A DNA stretch of 64,000 nucleotides from Aminobacter aminovorans (GCF_900445235.1 NZ_UFSM01000001.1:4293501-4357500); one strand, 5' to 3'; counted from the stretch's first letter, positions 33,474-42,382 are shown. Notes: generated by a model from the sequence alone, not told the origin. Numbers and translations are program-made.

Positions 33474-33647
33474 TCCGCAGTCTCCGTTGGTGAGCAATGC
33501 TCTGGAGATATGCGCAGCGGGGCGAAACACAACCCTGCAGACACATTAAGGCCCGTCAATAAATTTGAACCGAAGATGAACGGAGGTCTCAGAACCCGTT
33601 CAGTCGCAGCTTGGCATAGTCCGATCCATCGAAGGGGAAAGACACCA

Positions 33648-33809
33648 ATGCTCGCTCGCCGGTTCACCATCGTCTGTCTGCTGAGTGCCTTGTTCGGGAT
33701 CATGTTCGCAACGCTGGTGGCAGAGACCAGCCGTCCGGCGCGATCCTGGGAAATCGACAGCCTCGTGCCTTGTGCCATCGAAAACGGAATGACCTGCACA
33801 CCGAAGTAA
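33648..33809 (+). CDS. Small membrane/exported peptide, 53 aa
   Basis: MLARRFTIVCLLSALFGIMFATLVAE is a single hydrophobic helix or signal sequence; the rest (WEIDSLVPCAIENGMTCTPK) has two Cys spaced for a disulfide. GAAGGGGAAAG lies upstream of the ATG, which supports translation. No family recognised. It is followed by another small exported peptide 34 bp downstream. Confidence 0.55.
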   Translation: MLARRFTIVCLLSALFGIMFATLVAETSRPARSWEIDSLVPCAIENGMTCTPK

Positions 33810-33843
33810 CCACCAAACGCAAATCCAGAAAGAAGCAACGCCA

Positions 33844-34038
33844 ATGACCCGCACCGCAACCCAGATCATCAAGACGCTCCGGCTCCTGCCGCGCGCCGCC
33901 ATGATCCTGATGGTCCTTGCCGCTCCGGTGCTGGCCGTTCCGCAGCTTCGCGCCGACAATGGCAGCACCATCGAAGCACCTGCCGCCCGCAAGAGCGGCG
34001 TCGGCTTCGTCCTCCTGGTCAGCCTGCAGCGCACCTGA
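33844..34038 (+). CDS. Small exported peptide, 64 aa
   Basis: MTRTATQIIKTLRLLPRAAMILMVLAAPVLAVPQLRADNG has a basic start and a hydrophobic stretch like a signal peptide; a second hydrophobic patch (GVGFVLLVSL) lies at the C-terminus. AGAAAGAAG precedes the ATG. Probably co-transcribed with the 53-aa peptide. Function unknown. Confidence 0.45.
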   Translation: MTRTATQIIKTLRLLPRAAMILMVLAAPVLAVPQLRADNGSTIEAPAARKSGVGFVLLVSLQRT

Positions 34039-34102
34039 GAGATTTGAAAGGGCGTGCCGCGACACCTCTCGCAGCCGTCATAATTGATCTCTATAATAGG
34101 TC

Positions 34103-35605
34103 ATGGAAAAGCGAATCTATCCTCAACTTATCGAATCGATCTCTTCACCGCTGCCGTTTCCACGGCAGAGCTTTACTGATGCTGACGAGGCGGTCGCTGC
34201 CTTGCTGGCGCTTTACGAGCGCAACACCGCCTTCCTGCGCGATGCCTTCGCCTCGCTCGCAGCCGGCGCCGACACCAATGTAAGGTTCCGCGCCTGCTAT
34301 CCCGAAGTCGGTGTCACCACGACATCCTATTCGCAGGTCGACTCGCGCCAGGCCTATGGCCACATGCCGACGCCGGGACATTTCTCGACGACGATCACCC
34401 GGCCGGACCTGTTCAAGAGCTACCTCACCGAACAGCTCAAGCTGATCATGCGCAACCATGGCGGCCCGGTGACGGTTTCGGAATCGACGACACCGATCCC
34501 GTTGCATTTTGCCTTCCTTGAGGGCACCCATGTCGACGGTGCCGCCGCCGACCGCATCCAGCGGCCGATCCGCGACCTGTTCGACGTACCTGATCTCGAC
34601 GGCACCGACGATCATATCGCCAACGGCACGTTCGAGATCATGCCCGGCGAATCGAGGCCGCTGGCCGTGTTCACTGCCCAGCGCATCGACTATTCGCTGC
34701 ACCGGCTGGCGCATTACACGGCGACGACGCCGCATCATTTCCAGAACTTCGTGCTGTTTACCAACTACCAGTTCTACATCGACGAGTTCGTCGTTTTGGC
34801 CCGGGACCTGATGGCCAAGGGCGGCGGCGGCTATACGGAATTCGTCGAGCCGGGTGGCGTGGTGACCAAAGCAGGCGAGTCTGCACCGTCGGAAGGCACC
34901 CCCGCCGCGCGGCTGCCGCAGATGCCGGCCTACCACCTGAAGAAGGCTGGCCATGCCGGCATCACCATGGTCAATATCGGCGTCGGTCCCTCCAACGCCA
35001 AGACCATCACCGACCACATCGCCGTGCTCAGGCCCCATGCCTGGCTGATGCTCGGCCACTGCGCCGGCCTGCGCAACACCCAGGCGCTGGGCGACTATGT
35101 GCTGGCGCATGCCTATGTCCGCGAGGACCATGTGCTCGACGACGACCTGCCGGTGTGGATCCCGATCCCGCCGCTGGCCGAGGTGCAGGTGGCGCTGCAG
35201 GAGGCGGTCGCGGAAGTAACCGGCCTGTCCGGCTACGATCTCAAGCGTATCATGCGGACGGGAACCGTCGCCACCATCGACAACCGCAACTGGGAACTGC
35301 GCGACCAGCGCGGGCCGGTGCAGCGGCTGTCGCAATCGCGCGCCATTGCCCTCGACATGGAATCGGCAACGATCGCCGCCAACGGCTTCCGTTTCCGCGT
35401 GCCTTACGGCACCTTGCTGTGTGTTTCCGACAAGCCGCTGCATGGCGAGCTCAAGCTGCCGGGAATGGCGACGGAGTTCTATAAGCGGCAGGTGGCGCAA
35501 CATCTGACCATCGGCATACGCGCGATGGAGAAGCTGGCCGAAATGCCCAATGAGCGGCTGCATTCGCGCAAGCTGCGCAGTTTCGCCGAGACGGCATTCC
35601 AGTAG
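34103..35605 (+). CDS. amn: AMP nucleosidase
   Basis: Hydrolyses AMP to adenine and ribose 5-phosphate, a purine salvage/adenylate control enzyme. The 500-aa product has an N-terminal regulatory domain (about 1-190, with FRACYPEVGVTTTSYSQ) and a C-terminal purine nucleoside phosphorylase-like domain: HAGITMVNIGVGPSNAKTI, RPHAWLMLGHCAGLRN, GDYVLAHAYVREDHVLD, and the catalytic MESATIAANGFRFRVPYG with GTLLCVSDKPLHGE. A TATAAT box sits at 34092-34097, only 5 bases before the ATG, with weak Shine-Dalgarno, so a leaderless message is possible. Confidence 0.95.
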   Translation: MEKRIYPQLIESISSPLPFPRQSFTDADEAVAALLALYERNTAFLRDAFASLAAGADTNVRFRACYPEVGVTTTSYSQVDSRQAYGHMPTPGHFSTTITRPDLFKSYLTEQLKLIMRNHGGPVTVSESTTPIPLHFAFLEGTHVDGAAADRIQRPIRDLFDVPDLDGTDDHIANGTFEIMPGESRPLAVFTAQRIDYSLHRLAHYTATTPHHFQNFVLFTNYQFYIDEFVVLARDLMAKGGGGYTEFVEPGGVVTKAGESAPSEGTPAARLPQMPAYHLKKAGHAGITMVNIGVGPSNAKTITDHIAVLRPHAWLMLGHCAGLRNTQALGDYVLAHAYVREDHVLDDDLPVWIPIPPLAEVQVALQEAVAEVTGLSGYDLKRIMRTGTVATIDNRNWELRDQRGPVQRLSQSRAIALDMESATIAANGFRFRVPYGTLLCVSDKPLHGELKLPGMATEFYKRQVAQHLTIGIRAMEKLAEMPNERLHSRKLRSFAETAFQ

Positions 35606-35628
35606 GTCCGGGACCGGTCGGCCGCAGG

Positions 35629-36789
35629 CTAATGCTTGCGGCCGAAAACGGCGGTGCGCCTGACAAAGCCGCCGCCGAAGCGCGGCGGCGATGCGGGCGA
35701 CGGCTCGTCCGAGCCGCCCTCGCCCTTGCGGTAAAGCTGCAGGCTGTTGCCCACTGATTTGGCCGTACGCTCCTTCTGCTCCCAATCGGCGATCAGTTCG
35801 CGCCGCTTGGCCCTGTCCGGTTCGAGAGCGGCGGCGACGCTGCGCATGCCGCCTGATATCAGCGTGCGCGTCTCGTGTTCCATCGTGGTGTAACTGTGCT
35901 GCCGGGAGAAGCGCAGGGTCAGCGCGTAGCTGGGCTCACGCATGCCGATCGGGTGCTGCTCGGCAGACAGATGCCTGACACGATAGGAATAGTCGCCGTT
36001 TTCCGGACCGAAGGTCTCGTCGTCGGGGACGATGTAGCCATTGGGCAAAATGGCAACGCGCATGAAAGCCAGTGCGGCATCATAGAGATCGATCCAAGGA
36101 ATGGGCGCCGGCGCGACATAGACTTCGCGGCCGATATAATCGGCACCGCCCAGGGTCAGCAGACCGGCTGGCGTCTCGTTGAAGCCCGGCACGGGCTCGC
36201 CGGCGAAAAGCTTGGGATGAACGGTCAGCATGCTGGGCTGCGGCTGGTCCAGAAACGCCGTGAACTGCTCTCCGGCGATGAGCATGTTGTTCTGGGTCCA
36301 GTGGATGGCGCTGGCAGGCTGGACCTTGAGAAGGTGGCGGCAGACTTCGCCGAGGATTTCGACGCGCATGTTGAACTCGCGCAGCGTCGCACCGGGGCGC
36401 TGCATGCCGATCTGGCTGAAGAAGCCCGCAACTTCAGCGTTGTCGGTGACGCCGCCCATGACGCCATGGTGGACCTCGACAAGGACATGCGCGGTGTGCC
36501 GGCGCACGCGCTCCCTGGCATCCGGCATCAGAAGGGTCGTGACCGCAGAGCCGAGCGTCGGGGCAAAGACCGCCGCATCGGCGGGCCGCGGAAAATAGGT
36601 GACCAGGATCCGGAACTCGCCCGGCCCCATCATCAGGACGAAATGACGGTCCTCCTGGACGACCTTCAGCGGCAGCTGGTTGTTGAGCGTCGCCGCACGA
36701 AAGGCGTTGAGATGCAGCGACGGATAAATTGCGTCGCCGCCCTCATAGAGGATCGCTGCCTGGATATTGTTGGTGTACCTGCCGGTCAT
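35629..36789 (-). CDS. Conserved-looking protein of unknown function, 386 aa
   Basis: Not recognised. No signal peptide or transmembrane helix. The sequence is well ordered over about residues 1-345, with VEVHHGVMGGVTDNAEVAGFF, AIHWTQNNMLIAGEQF and GLLTLGGADYIGREVYVAP standing out; several weakly resemble proteins annotated DUF4261, but this is tentative. The C-terminal 40 residues are disordered (Gly/Ser/Pro then RRTAVFGRKH). Convergent with amn (23 bp between stops). ATG 36789 is used; the frame upstream runs into promoter-like sequence. Confidence 0.7.
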   Translation of the reverse strand: MTGRYTNNIQAAILYEGGDAIYPSLHLNAFRAATLNNQLPLKVVQEDRHFVLMMGPGEFRILVTYFPRPADAAVFAPTLGSAVTTLLMPDARERVRRHTAHVLVEVHHGVMGGVTDNAEVAGFFSQIGMQRPGATLREFNMRVEILGEVCRHLLKVQPASAIHWTQNNMLIAGEQFTAFLDQPQPSMLTVHPKLFAGEPVPGFNETPAGLLTLGGADYIGREVYVAPAPIPWIDLYDAALAFMRVAILPNGYIVPDDETFGPENGDYSYRVRHLSAEQHPIGMREPSYALTLRFSRQHSYTTMEHETRTLISGGMRSVAAALEPDRAKRRELIADWEQKERTAKSVGNSLQLYRKGEGGSDEPSPASPPRFGGGFVRRTAVFGRKH

Positions 36790-36918
36790 GGTTGCACCTC
36801 GCGTCAAGGCAACGGTGCCATTTGGCCGCAAAAGCAAGGTTAACTTCCAGCGCAACCACAAGCTGTGGTTAAGAATCCCCTTGCGTCAGGCAGACCCCGA
36901 GTACGATGGCCGGCAGCA

Positions 36919-37521
36919 CTACTGCCCGTTGACGAAGGACAGGATAAGGCGATGGACGTTGCCGCCATCGTTGAGCTCGACGCGGTCGAAGTCGCTGCTC
37001 TGCTGGCGCTGCGCCAGAGACGCCTCCGAAAGAGGCTTGATGATCTCCTGCCTGATCTTCCTGCAGCCGGGGTCGCCGGGCACCGAGAGGCCGATCGTGG
37101 CTCGCTCGATGGTCGCCACCATGTCCTTGATCATCTGGCCGTGCACCAGTTCGTGGCGGCGGACGCCTTCGTAAAAGACATCCCAGCGCTGCTTCAGCCC
37201 GTCCGGCAAGCGTCCGGCCGGCTTGGGCAAGGTGTAGGTGATGATCAGCCTGGGCTTGGCCGAGACCAGCGTGCAGGCGTCGCCTTGCGGCACGTAGCTG
37301 CGTTGCCAGGTGAGCTTGAAATTGGTGTGCGCGATGGCGCGGCCGATGCCGGCCTTCGGGCCGCGCTCGCCGATCGAGGCGTAGAGCTCGGGGGCCGTGG
37401 TTCCCGAGATTGCATAGGTCTTGACCTGCTCGACGACCTGTCCGTCGGCCTGCGCGGCAAACGGGGTCATGACGATCAGCGCCGCACATGCACGCAGCCA
37501 GCGATGGTCGGTCGATTTCAT
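36919..37521 (-). CDS. DUF922 family putative periplasmic zinc protease
   Basis: A 200-aa protein with signal peptide (MKSTDHRWLRACAALIVMTPFAAQA). The DUF922 pattern is visible: TTAPELYASIGERGP, AHTNFKLTWQRSY, PRLIITYTLPK, and RRHELVHGQMI where HELVH is an HExxH zinc motif. Its lone domain and location suggest a secreted or periplasmic metalloprotease; activity not demonstrated for most members. Confidence 0.85.
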   Translation of the reverse strand: MKSTDHRWLRACAALIVMTPFAAQADGQVVEQVKTYAISGTTAPELYASIGERGPKAGIGRAIAHTNFKLTWQRSYVPQGDACTLVSAKPRLIITYTLPKPAGRLPDGLKQRWDVFYEGVRRHELVHGQMIKDMVATIERATIGLSVPGDPGCRKIRQEIIKPLSEASLAQRQQSSDFDRVELNDGGNVHRLILSFVNGQ

Positions 37522-37718
37522 TCAATACTCCGCAAGGCCAATGGCACCACATGCGCATCGATGCCGGTTTCGGGTGCCATCGGTCTCACGAGTCGCCCGG
37601 TATTTCAACCGAGGTGACGGGCCTGGCCAGCCGGCACGGCCATGCCGAGGGAGCTTTCCCGCAAAGCGTAAGCGGCCCATAATCGATCATCCCGTGATCG
37701 ATCATCAAGGGGCCGTAT

Positions 37719-38774
37719 TTGTTGCTACATGAAATCAGGATGACGACGTTTTACAGATTGGGCAGGATCGCCTGCTTCCTGGCGATGATGATCTTGTCGG
37801 TGCCGCTGGTCGCCGGCTTCTTCGGCGCCTGGCATCCGGCGCTCGACTCGTTTGCGCATTTCAGGGTGCATCTGGCGGTGGCGATGATGCTGGCAGCACT
37901 GCCGCTGCTCTTGACCTCGCTGCGCTGGCAGGGCGTTGCCGCCCTGGCATTTGGTGCCGCAGCCCTTTCGACCACCTCCAGTTCGCTGCCTTTGCCTGGG
38001 CTCGGGCCGGTGCATGCCGCGTTTCAGCCGCGCGCCGAAGGCAGGCCAATCTACAAGATGCTGCAGATGAACCTGCGCTTCAAGAACACCGAGCCTGAGA
38101 AGGTGCTGTCGCTTGTCGGTCGCTGGCAGCCCGACGTCATCACCTTCCAGGAAGTGTCGGCGATGTGGGAAGGCAAGCTGAAGCCGCTGTTCGCACGCTA
38201 CCCCTACCGGATGATGTGCCCCTATCCGAACGGCATCTTCGGCGTGGCCATCCTGTCGCGGCGGCCATTTGCCGAAGGCAGCGCGCCGCAATGTTTCGGC
38301 GAAGGCGCGCTCGCCGTTGCAAGCGTCGATTTCGGCGGCCGGGCAAGCGATGTCGTGTCCATCCATCTCGGCTGGCCGTGGCCGTTCGAGCAGTCCAGGA
38401 AAATCGATGAATTGGGCGGCAATCTCGCCGCCCTCGGCCAGAATGCCATTCTCGGCGGCGACTTCAACGCCACGCCATGGAGTGCCGCGGTCGCCCGTGT
38501 CGCCCGGCTCGGCGGGCTGACTTTGATGCCGGCCGCCGGCCGCACCTGGCTGACCTTCATGCTGCCCGACTTCATGCGCTTCGCCGGGCTGACCATCGAC
38601 CATGTCATGGCCAAGGGCGACGTGCTCGTCCACGCAGTGACGATGGGCGAGGATGCCGGCTCGGACCATCGCCCGCTGCTTGTCGAGTTCTCGTTCCGTG
38701 ACACGGCGACCCATCCGGAAGACAGCGAAACCGAGACGGTGGCGACCCAAAGCGCAGCGGCACCCCACAGCTGA
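37719..38774 (+). CDS. Endonuclease/exonuclease/phosphatase (EEP) family membrane-anchored protein
   Basis: About 351 aa. Two or three N-terminal transmembrane segments (CFLAMMILSVPLVAGFF, LAVAMMLAALPLLLTSL, GVAALAFGAAAL) precede an EEP catalytic domain facing the periplasm: LQMNLRFKN, TFQEVSAMW (Glu), ILGGDFNATPWS (Asp/Asn) and DAGSDHRPLLVEF (Asp-His). EEP enzymes cleave phosphodiesters of nucleic acids, lipids or inositides; the substrate here is open. TTG 37719 has AAGGGG six bases upstream; ATG 37740 has its AGG touching the start, so the TTG is preferred. Confidence 0.85.
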   Translation: MLLHEIRMTTFYRLGRIACFLAMMILSVPLVAGFFGAWHPALDSFAHFRVHLAVAMMLAALPLLLTSLRWQGVAALAFGAAALSTTSSSLPLPGLGPVHAAFQPRAEGRPIYKMLQMNLRFKNTEPEKVLSLVGRWQPDVITFQEVSAMWEGKLKPLFARYPYRMMCPYPNGIFGVAILSRRPFAEGSAPQCFGEGALAVASVDFGGRASDVVSIHLGWPWPFEQSRKIDELGGNLAALGQNAILGGDFNATPWSAAVARVARLGGLTLMPAAGRTWLTFMLPDFMRFAGLTIDHVMAKGDVLVHAVTMGEDAGSDHRPLLVEFSFRDTATHPEDSETETVATQSAAAPHS

Positions 38775-38780
38775 ACGCAA

Positions 38781-38810
38781 CGGCCCGGAAGTCAGGAGAC
38801 TTCCGGGCCG
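38781..38810. terminator. Bidirectional terminator between EEP and ETF-QO genes
   Basis: CGGCCCGGAAGTC pairs perfectly with GACTTCCGGGCCG around AGGA and is followed by TTTCATTT, between convergent genes. Confidence 0.9.
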
Positions 38811-38844
38811 TTTCATTTGTCAGCTGGAGGCCAGGCGGCCCCGA

Positions 38845-40530
38845 TCACATATTGGGATAGACCGGCCCCTCGCCGCCCTGCGGCGGCACCCAGTTGATGT
38901 TCTGGTTGGGGTCCTTGATGTCGCAGGTCTTGCAGTGGACGCAGTTCTGCGCGTTGATGACGAACTTGGCGTCGGCATGGCCGGGATCGCCGGCGATCGA
39001 ATTGCCGTCCTTGTCGACCCACTCATAGACGCCGGCCGGGCAGTAGCGGCTCGAAGGGCCGGCGAAGACGCCGTATTCCGAGCGCTTCTGCAGTTCCATG
39101 TCCTTGACCTGGAGGTGGACCGGCTGGTCTTCCTCGTGGTTGGTGTTGGACAGGAACACCGACGACAGGCGATCGAAGGTCAGCACGCCGTCCGGCTTGG
39201 GGTAGTCGATCTTCTTGTGCTTGGAGGCCGGCTCGAGCGCCTGGGCGTCCGTCTTGCCGTGCTTCAGCGTGCCGAAGGGCGAGACGCCGAACAGCGTGTT
39301 GAGCCACATGTCGAGGCCGCCGAGGCTGACGCCGAGGATGGTGCCGAAGCGCGACCACAGCGGCTTGACGTTGCGGACCTTCTTCAGATCCTTGCCGATG
39401 TCGGTCGAACGCCAGGCGGCTTCGTAGGTGGCGAGCTCGTCATTGGCGCGGCCGGCGCCGATGGCCTCGGCGACATGCTCGGCAGCGAGCATGCCCGACA
39501 GCACGGCGTTGTGCGAACCCTTGATGCGCGGGACGTTGACCAGGCCGGCCGAGCAGCCCATCAAAACACCACCGGGGAACGACAGCTTCGGCACCGACTG
39601 GTAGCCGCCCTCAGTGATGGCACGGGCGCCATAGGACAGGCGCTTGGCGCCGTCGAAGGTGTGGCGGATCGCCGGATGCGTCTTGAAGCGCTGGAATTCG
39701 TCGAAGGGCGAGAGATACGGGTTCTTGTAGTTGAGGTGGACGACGAAGCCGACCGCAACCATGTTGTCTTCGAGATGATAGAGGAACGAACCGCCGCCGG
39801 TCTTGAAGTCGAGCGGCCAGCCGAAGGAATGCTGGACGAGGCCCGGCTTGTGATGCTCGGGGGCGACCTGCCACAGTTCCTTGAGGCCGATGCCGAATTT
39901 CTGCGGCTCCTTGCCGGCGCCGAGGTCGTATCTGGCGATCAGCTGCTTGGCGAGCGAGCCGCGGGCGCCCTCGCCGATCAAGACGTATTTGCCCATCAGC
40001 GCCATGCCGGGCGCAAAGGACGGGCCGTGCGAGCCGTCGCGCTCGACGCCCATATCGCCGGTGTAGACGCCGGTGACGGCACCTTCGTCGTTGTAGAGGA
40101 GGCCAGCGGCGGCGAAGCCGGGATAGATCTCGACGCCGAGCGCCTCGGCCTTGGTCGCCAGCCAGCGGCAGACATTGCCGAGCGAGACGATGTAGTTGCC
40201 GTGATTGCTCATCAGCGGCGGCATGAACATGTTCGGCAGCTTGACCGAACCGGCTGGGCCGAGGACGAGGAAGTGGTCGTCGGTGACGGGCGTCTTGAAC
40301 GGATGGTCGCTGTCCTCGCGCCAGTCGGGCAGCAGGCGGTCGATACCGATCGGATCGACGACCGCACCCGAAAGGATGTGGGCACCGACTTCGCCGCCCT
40401 TTTCGAGCACGACGACGGAGAGTTCGGGATTGACCTGCTTGAGCCGGATCGCCGCTGCCAGACCTGCCGGGCCGGCGCCGACGATCACAACGTCGAATTC
40501 CATGCTCTCGCGTTCGATATCGCTCATCAA
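38845..40530 (-). CDS. Electron-transfer flavoprotein:ubiquinone oxidoreductase
   Basis: Passes electrons from acyl-CoA dehydrogenases via ETF to ubiquinone at the inner membrane. The 561-aa product has the FAD fold VVIVGAGPAGLAAAIRL at residues about 14-30, the ubiquinone/membrane part in the middle (GFAAAGLLYNDEGAVTGVYT, KLSFPGGVLMGCSAGLVNVP), and the C-terminal 4Fe-4S cluster Cys in RYCPAGVYEW and NCVHCKTCDIKDP. Directly serves isovaleryl-CoA dehydrogenase encoded at 20718. A MerR-like promoter is seen upstream. Confidence 0.95.
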   Translation of the reverse strand: MMSDIERESMEFDVVIVGAGPAGLAAAIRLKQVNPELSVVVLEKGGEVGAHILSGAVVDPIGIDRLLPDWREDSDHPFKTPVTDDHFLVLGPAGSVKLPNMFMPPLMSNHGNYIVSLGNVCRWLATKAEALGVEIYPGFAAAGLLYNDEGAVTGVYTGDMGVERDGSHGPSFAPGMALMGKYVLIGEGARGSLAKQLIARYDLGAGKEPQKFGIGLKELWQVAPEHHKPGLVQHSFGWPLDFKTGGGSFLYHLEDNMVAVGFVVHLNYKNPYLSPFDEFQRFKTHPAIRHTFDGAKRLSYGARAITEGGYQSVPKLSFPGGVLMGCSAGLVNVPRIKGSHNAVLSGMLAAEHVAEAIGAGRANDELATYEAAWRSTDIGKDLKKVRNVKPLWSRFGTILGVSLGGLDMWLNTLFGVSPFGTLKHGKTDAQALEPASKHKKIDYPKPDGVLTFDRLSSVFLSNTNHEEDQPVHLQVKDMELQKRSEYGVFAGPSSRYCPAGVYEWVDKDGNSIAGDPGHADAKFVINAQNCVHCKTCDIKDPNQNINWVPPQGGEGPVYPNM

Positions 40531-40665
40531 TCCCTCCGCGTTGGCTGGCCCTGTCCCAAGGGCAATCTGTAGCTAGCTAGGCGCTGCATAGCGCATCGTT
40601 GGCAAACGTCAAACGGACCAATCCGCACATCGGCTGTTTGGTCTATTGATGCTGCTCCGGACGAT

Positions 40666-40694
40666 GAAATATCTTACGTTGACGTAAAGGTCAA
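40666..40694 (-). promoter_or_regulatory. Candidate MerR-type promoter of the ETF-QO gene
   Basis: Read leftward: TTGACC, a 17-bp spacer holding the dyad TTACG-TCAA-CGTAA, then TATTTC. A dyad in the spacer is the usual layout of MerR-family promoters. LiuR, a MerR regulator of branched-chain degradation, is known to use palindromes of this general kind (from memory), which fits ETF-QO's role. It lies 136-164 bp upstream of the ATG. Confidence 0.55.
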
Positions 40695-40780
40695 AAGATT
40701 TCACCTTTCGGCTGTGCGTTATGGCCCGTACTGTCACAAAACAGGTGTTGTTCAACAGCCTTTTCGTCCATTGATTCTAC

Positions 40781-41434
40781 ATGCGCCAACACGTGCCCTG
40801 CAGGACCGGACTGGAGCGCCTTCACCCCAAACGCCACATCCTGGCTGGGGCTGCCCTTCTTATTGCGACATGTCTTGTCAGCGAAGGTCGCTCGCAGGAG
40901 ACCGAGGCCGATCAAAAGGTCTGGAATGCCGGCCCCTACTCGTTTTCCGACGAGCTCGGCGGCTTCAAGATCACCGGCGTTTCTGGAACGGGCACCAGGG
41001 AAGATCCGTTCGTCATAAGGGAAGAACTGGAATCGGCGACGCCGGTGACGCTGACAATCCGCACGATCCGGCCCATCCGCCCCTTCGACAGTTCGGGCCT
41101 TTATGCCAATGGCATCATGTTCATGCGCATCGAGGCGCTGAACAACAGCGGCCAGGCCTGGGTGGAGTTCGAGTTCGAACTGCAGGAACAGCAGGGCCAG
41201 GCCAGCGTGTTTGGCGACGGGCTGTCCTTCGACCAGCGCCGCACCGATAACGTCGACATCTCCTCCGACAGCTTCGCCCAGTACAGCCGCGACTTCGAGC
41301 CCTATGACCGGCTGCGCTACATAGAAGGCAAGGTCGACCCGCTCGCTATCTCCGGTTTCAACTTCCTGGTCACCGACTACACCCCACGCTGGCGCTTTTA
41401 TCTGGTGCAGGACCCGCGCATTCCTTCCTCGTGA
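40781..41434 (+). CDS. Secreted protein of unknown function, 217 aa
   Basis: N-terminal basic region and hydrophobic stretch (ILAGAALLIATCLVSEG) form a signal peptide, probably cut near GRSQ. The mature part is rich in beta-strand pattern: FKITGVSGTGTREDPFVIREE, ATPVTLTIRTIRPI, WVEFEFELQEQQG. It resembles no family I can name. No lipobox (Thr precedes the Cys). The start is uncertain because the ribosome site is weak. The family-4 UDG starts 37 bp downstream on the same strand. Confidence 0.65.
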   Translation: MRQHVPCRTGLERLHPKRHILAGAALLIATCLVSEGRSQETEADQKVWNAGPYSFSDELGGFKITGVSGTGTREDPFVIREELESATPVTLTIRTIRPIRPFDSSGLYANGIMFMRIEALNNSGQAWVEFEFELQEQQGQASVFGDGLSFDQRRTDNVDISSDSFAQYSRDFEPYDRLRYIEGKVDPLAISGFNFLVTDYTPRWRFYLVQDPRIPSS

Positions 41435-41470
41435 ACTTGCAAATCGGCGGCGTAACGCCGAAACTGCGGC

Positions 41471-42337
41471 ATGGCCTCAATTTCGGGAAACGAACCTCCG
41501 GATCTGCGCGATCTGCTCGCCTTCTATGCGGCAGCGGGCGTCGACGATGCGCTTGTCGACGACCCCATCGACAGGTTTGCGGAAAACGCCCAGCGGCAGG
41601 CGGCCCCGGCAAGACAGGCGGCACAGACGGTACAGGCTGGAGAGGGCAGCGCATCGCGCCCCGGCGCAGACAGATCGGCACCGCCGCCGCCACAGCGGCC
41701 CGCGATTGCCACTGTTCCCGACGAGGTGCAGGCCGCTGCGGCACGCGAGCTTGCCTCCAAGGCAGCAACGCTCGATGAACTCAAGCAGATCATGGCAGGG
41801 TTCGACGGCTGCAATCTCAAGGCCACCGCCAAGAGCATGGTCTTTGCCGACGGCAACCCTGAAGCCGATTTGATGCTGGTGGGCGAAGCGCCCGGCCGCG
41901 ACGAGGACCTCGAGGGCCTGCCGTTTGTCGGCCGGTCCGGCCAGTTGCTCGACCGCATCCTTGCGGCGATCGGGCTCGACCGGAAATCGGCCTACATTGC
42001 CAATGTGATCCCGTGGCGCCCGCCCGGCAACCGCACGCCGACACCGCATGAAACCGAAATCTGCCGGCCGTTCGTCGAACGCCAGATAGCGCTTGCCAGG
42101 CCCAAGGTGCTGGTAACCCTGGGCGGCCCGTCGGCCAAGCTGCTGGTCGGTTCACAGGACGGAATTCTGAGGCTGCGCGGCAGCTGGAAAAGCCATGTGA
42201 CGGCTGATGGCACTGTCATCCCGGTCATGCCGACGCTGCACCCGGCCTATCTGTTGAGAAATCCCGCCCACAAGAAACTTGCGTGGCGGGATTTCCTGGA
42301 AGCCAAGGCGAAGCTGCGGGAGCTGGGCAGCCTCTAG
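41471..42337 (+). CDS. Uracil-DNA glycosylase, family 4-like, lacking two cluster cysteines
   Basis: Base excision repair enzyme of 288 aa. A disordered Ala/Pro-rich N-terminus (about 1-85) precedes the catalytic domain: GEAPGRDEDLEGLPFVGRSG (138-157), NVIPWRPPGNRTPTPHE, VTLGGPSAKLL and MPTLHPAYLLRNP. Only two Cys exist in the whole protein (Cys114 in FDGCNLK and Cys198 in EICRPF). The usual KCRPPGNR cysteine is Trp182 and the other Cys of the first pair is Leu/Lys, so the 4Fe-4S cluster is probably absent. No clear ribosome site is seen before ATG 41471. Confidence 0.88.
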   Translation: MASISGNEPPDLRDLLAFYAAAGVDDALVDDPIDRFAENAQRQAAPARQAAQTVQAGEGSASRPGADRSAPPPPQRPAIATVPDEVQAAAARELASKAATLDELKQIMAGFDGCNLKATAKSMVFADGNPEADLMLVGEAPGRDEDLEGLPFVGRSGQLLDRILAAIGLDRKSAYIANVIPWRPPGNRTPTPHETEICRPFVERQIALARPKVLVTLGGPSAKLLVGSQDGILRLRGSWKSHVTADGTVIPVMPTLHPAYLLRNPAHKKLAWRDFLEAKAKLRELGSL

Positions 42338-42382
42338 TTTTCTGTCGCGGAGAGCCGCTCCGCAGCTTTCCCCGATGCGATC

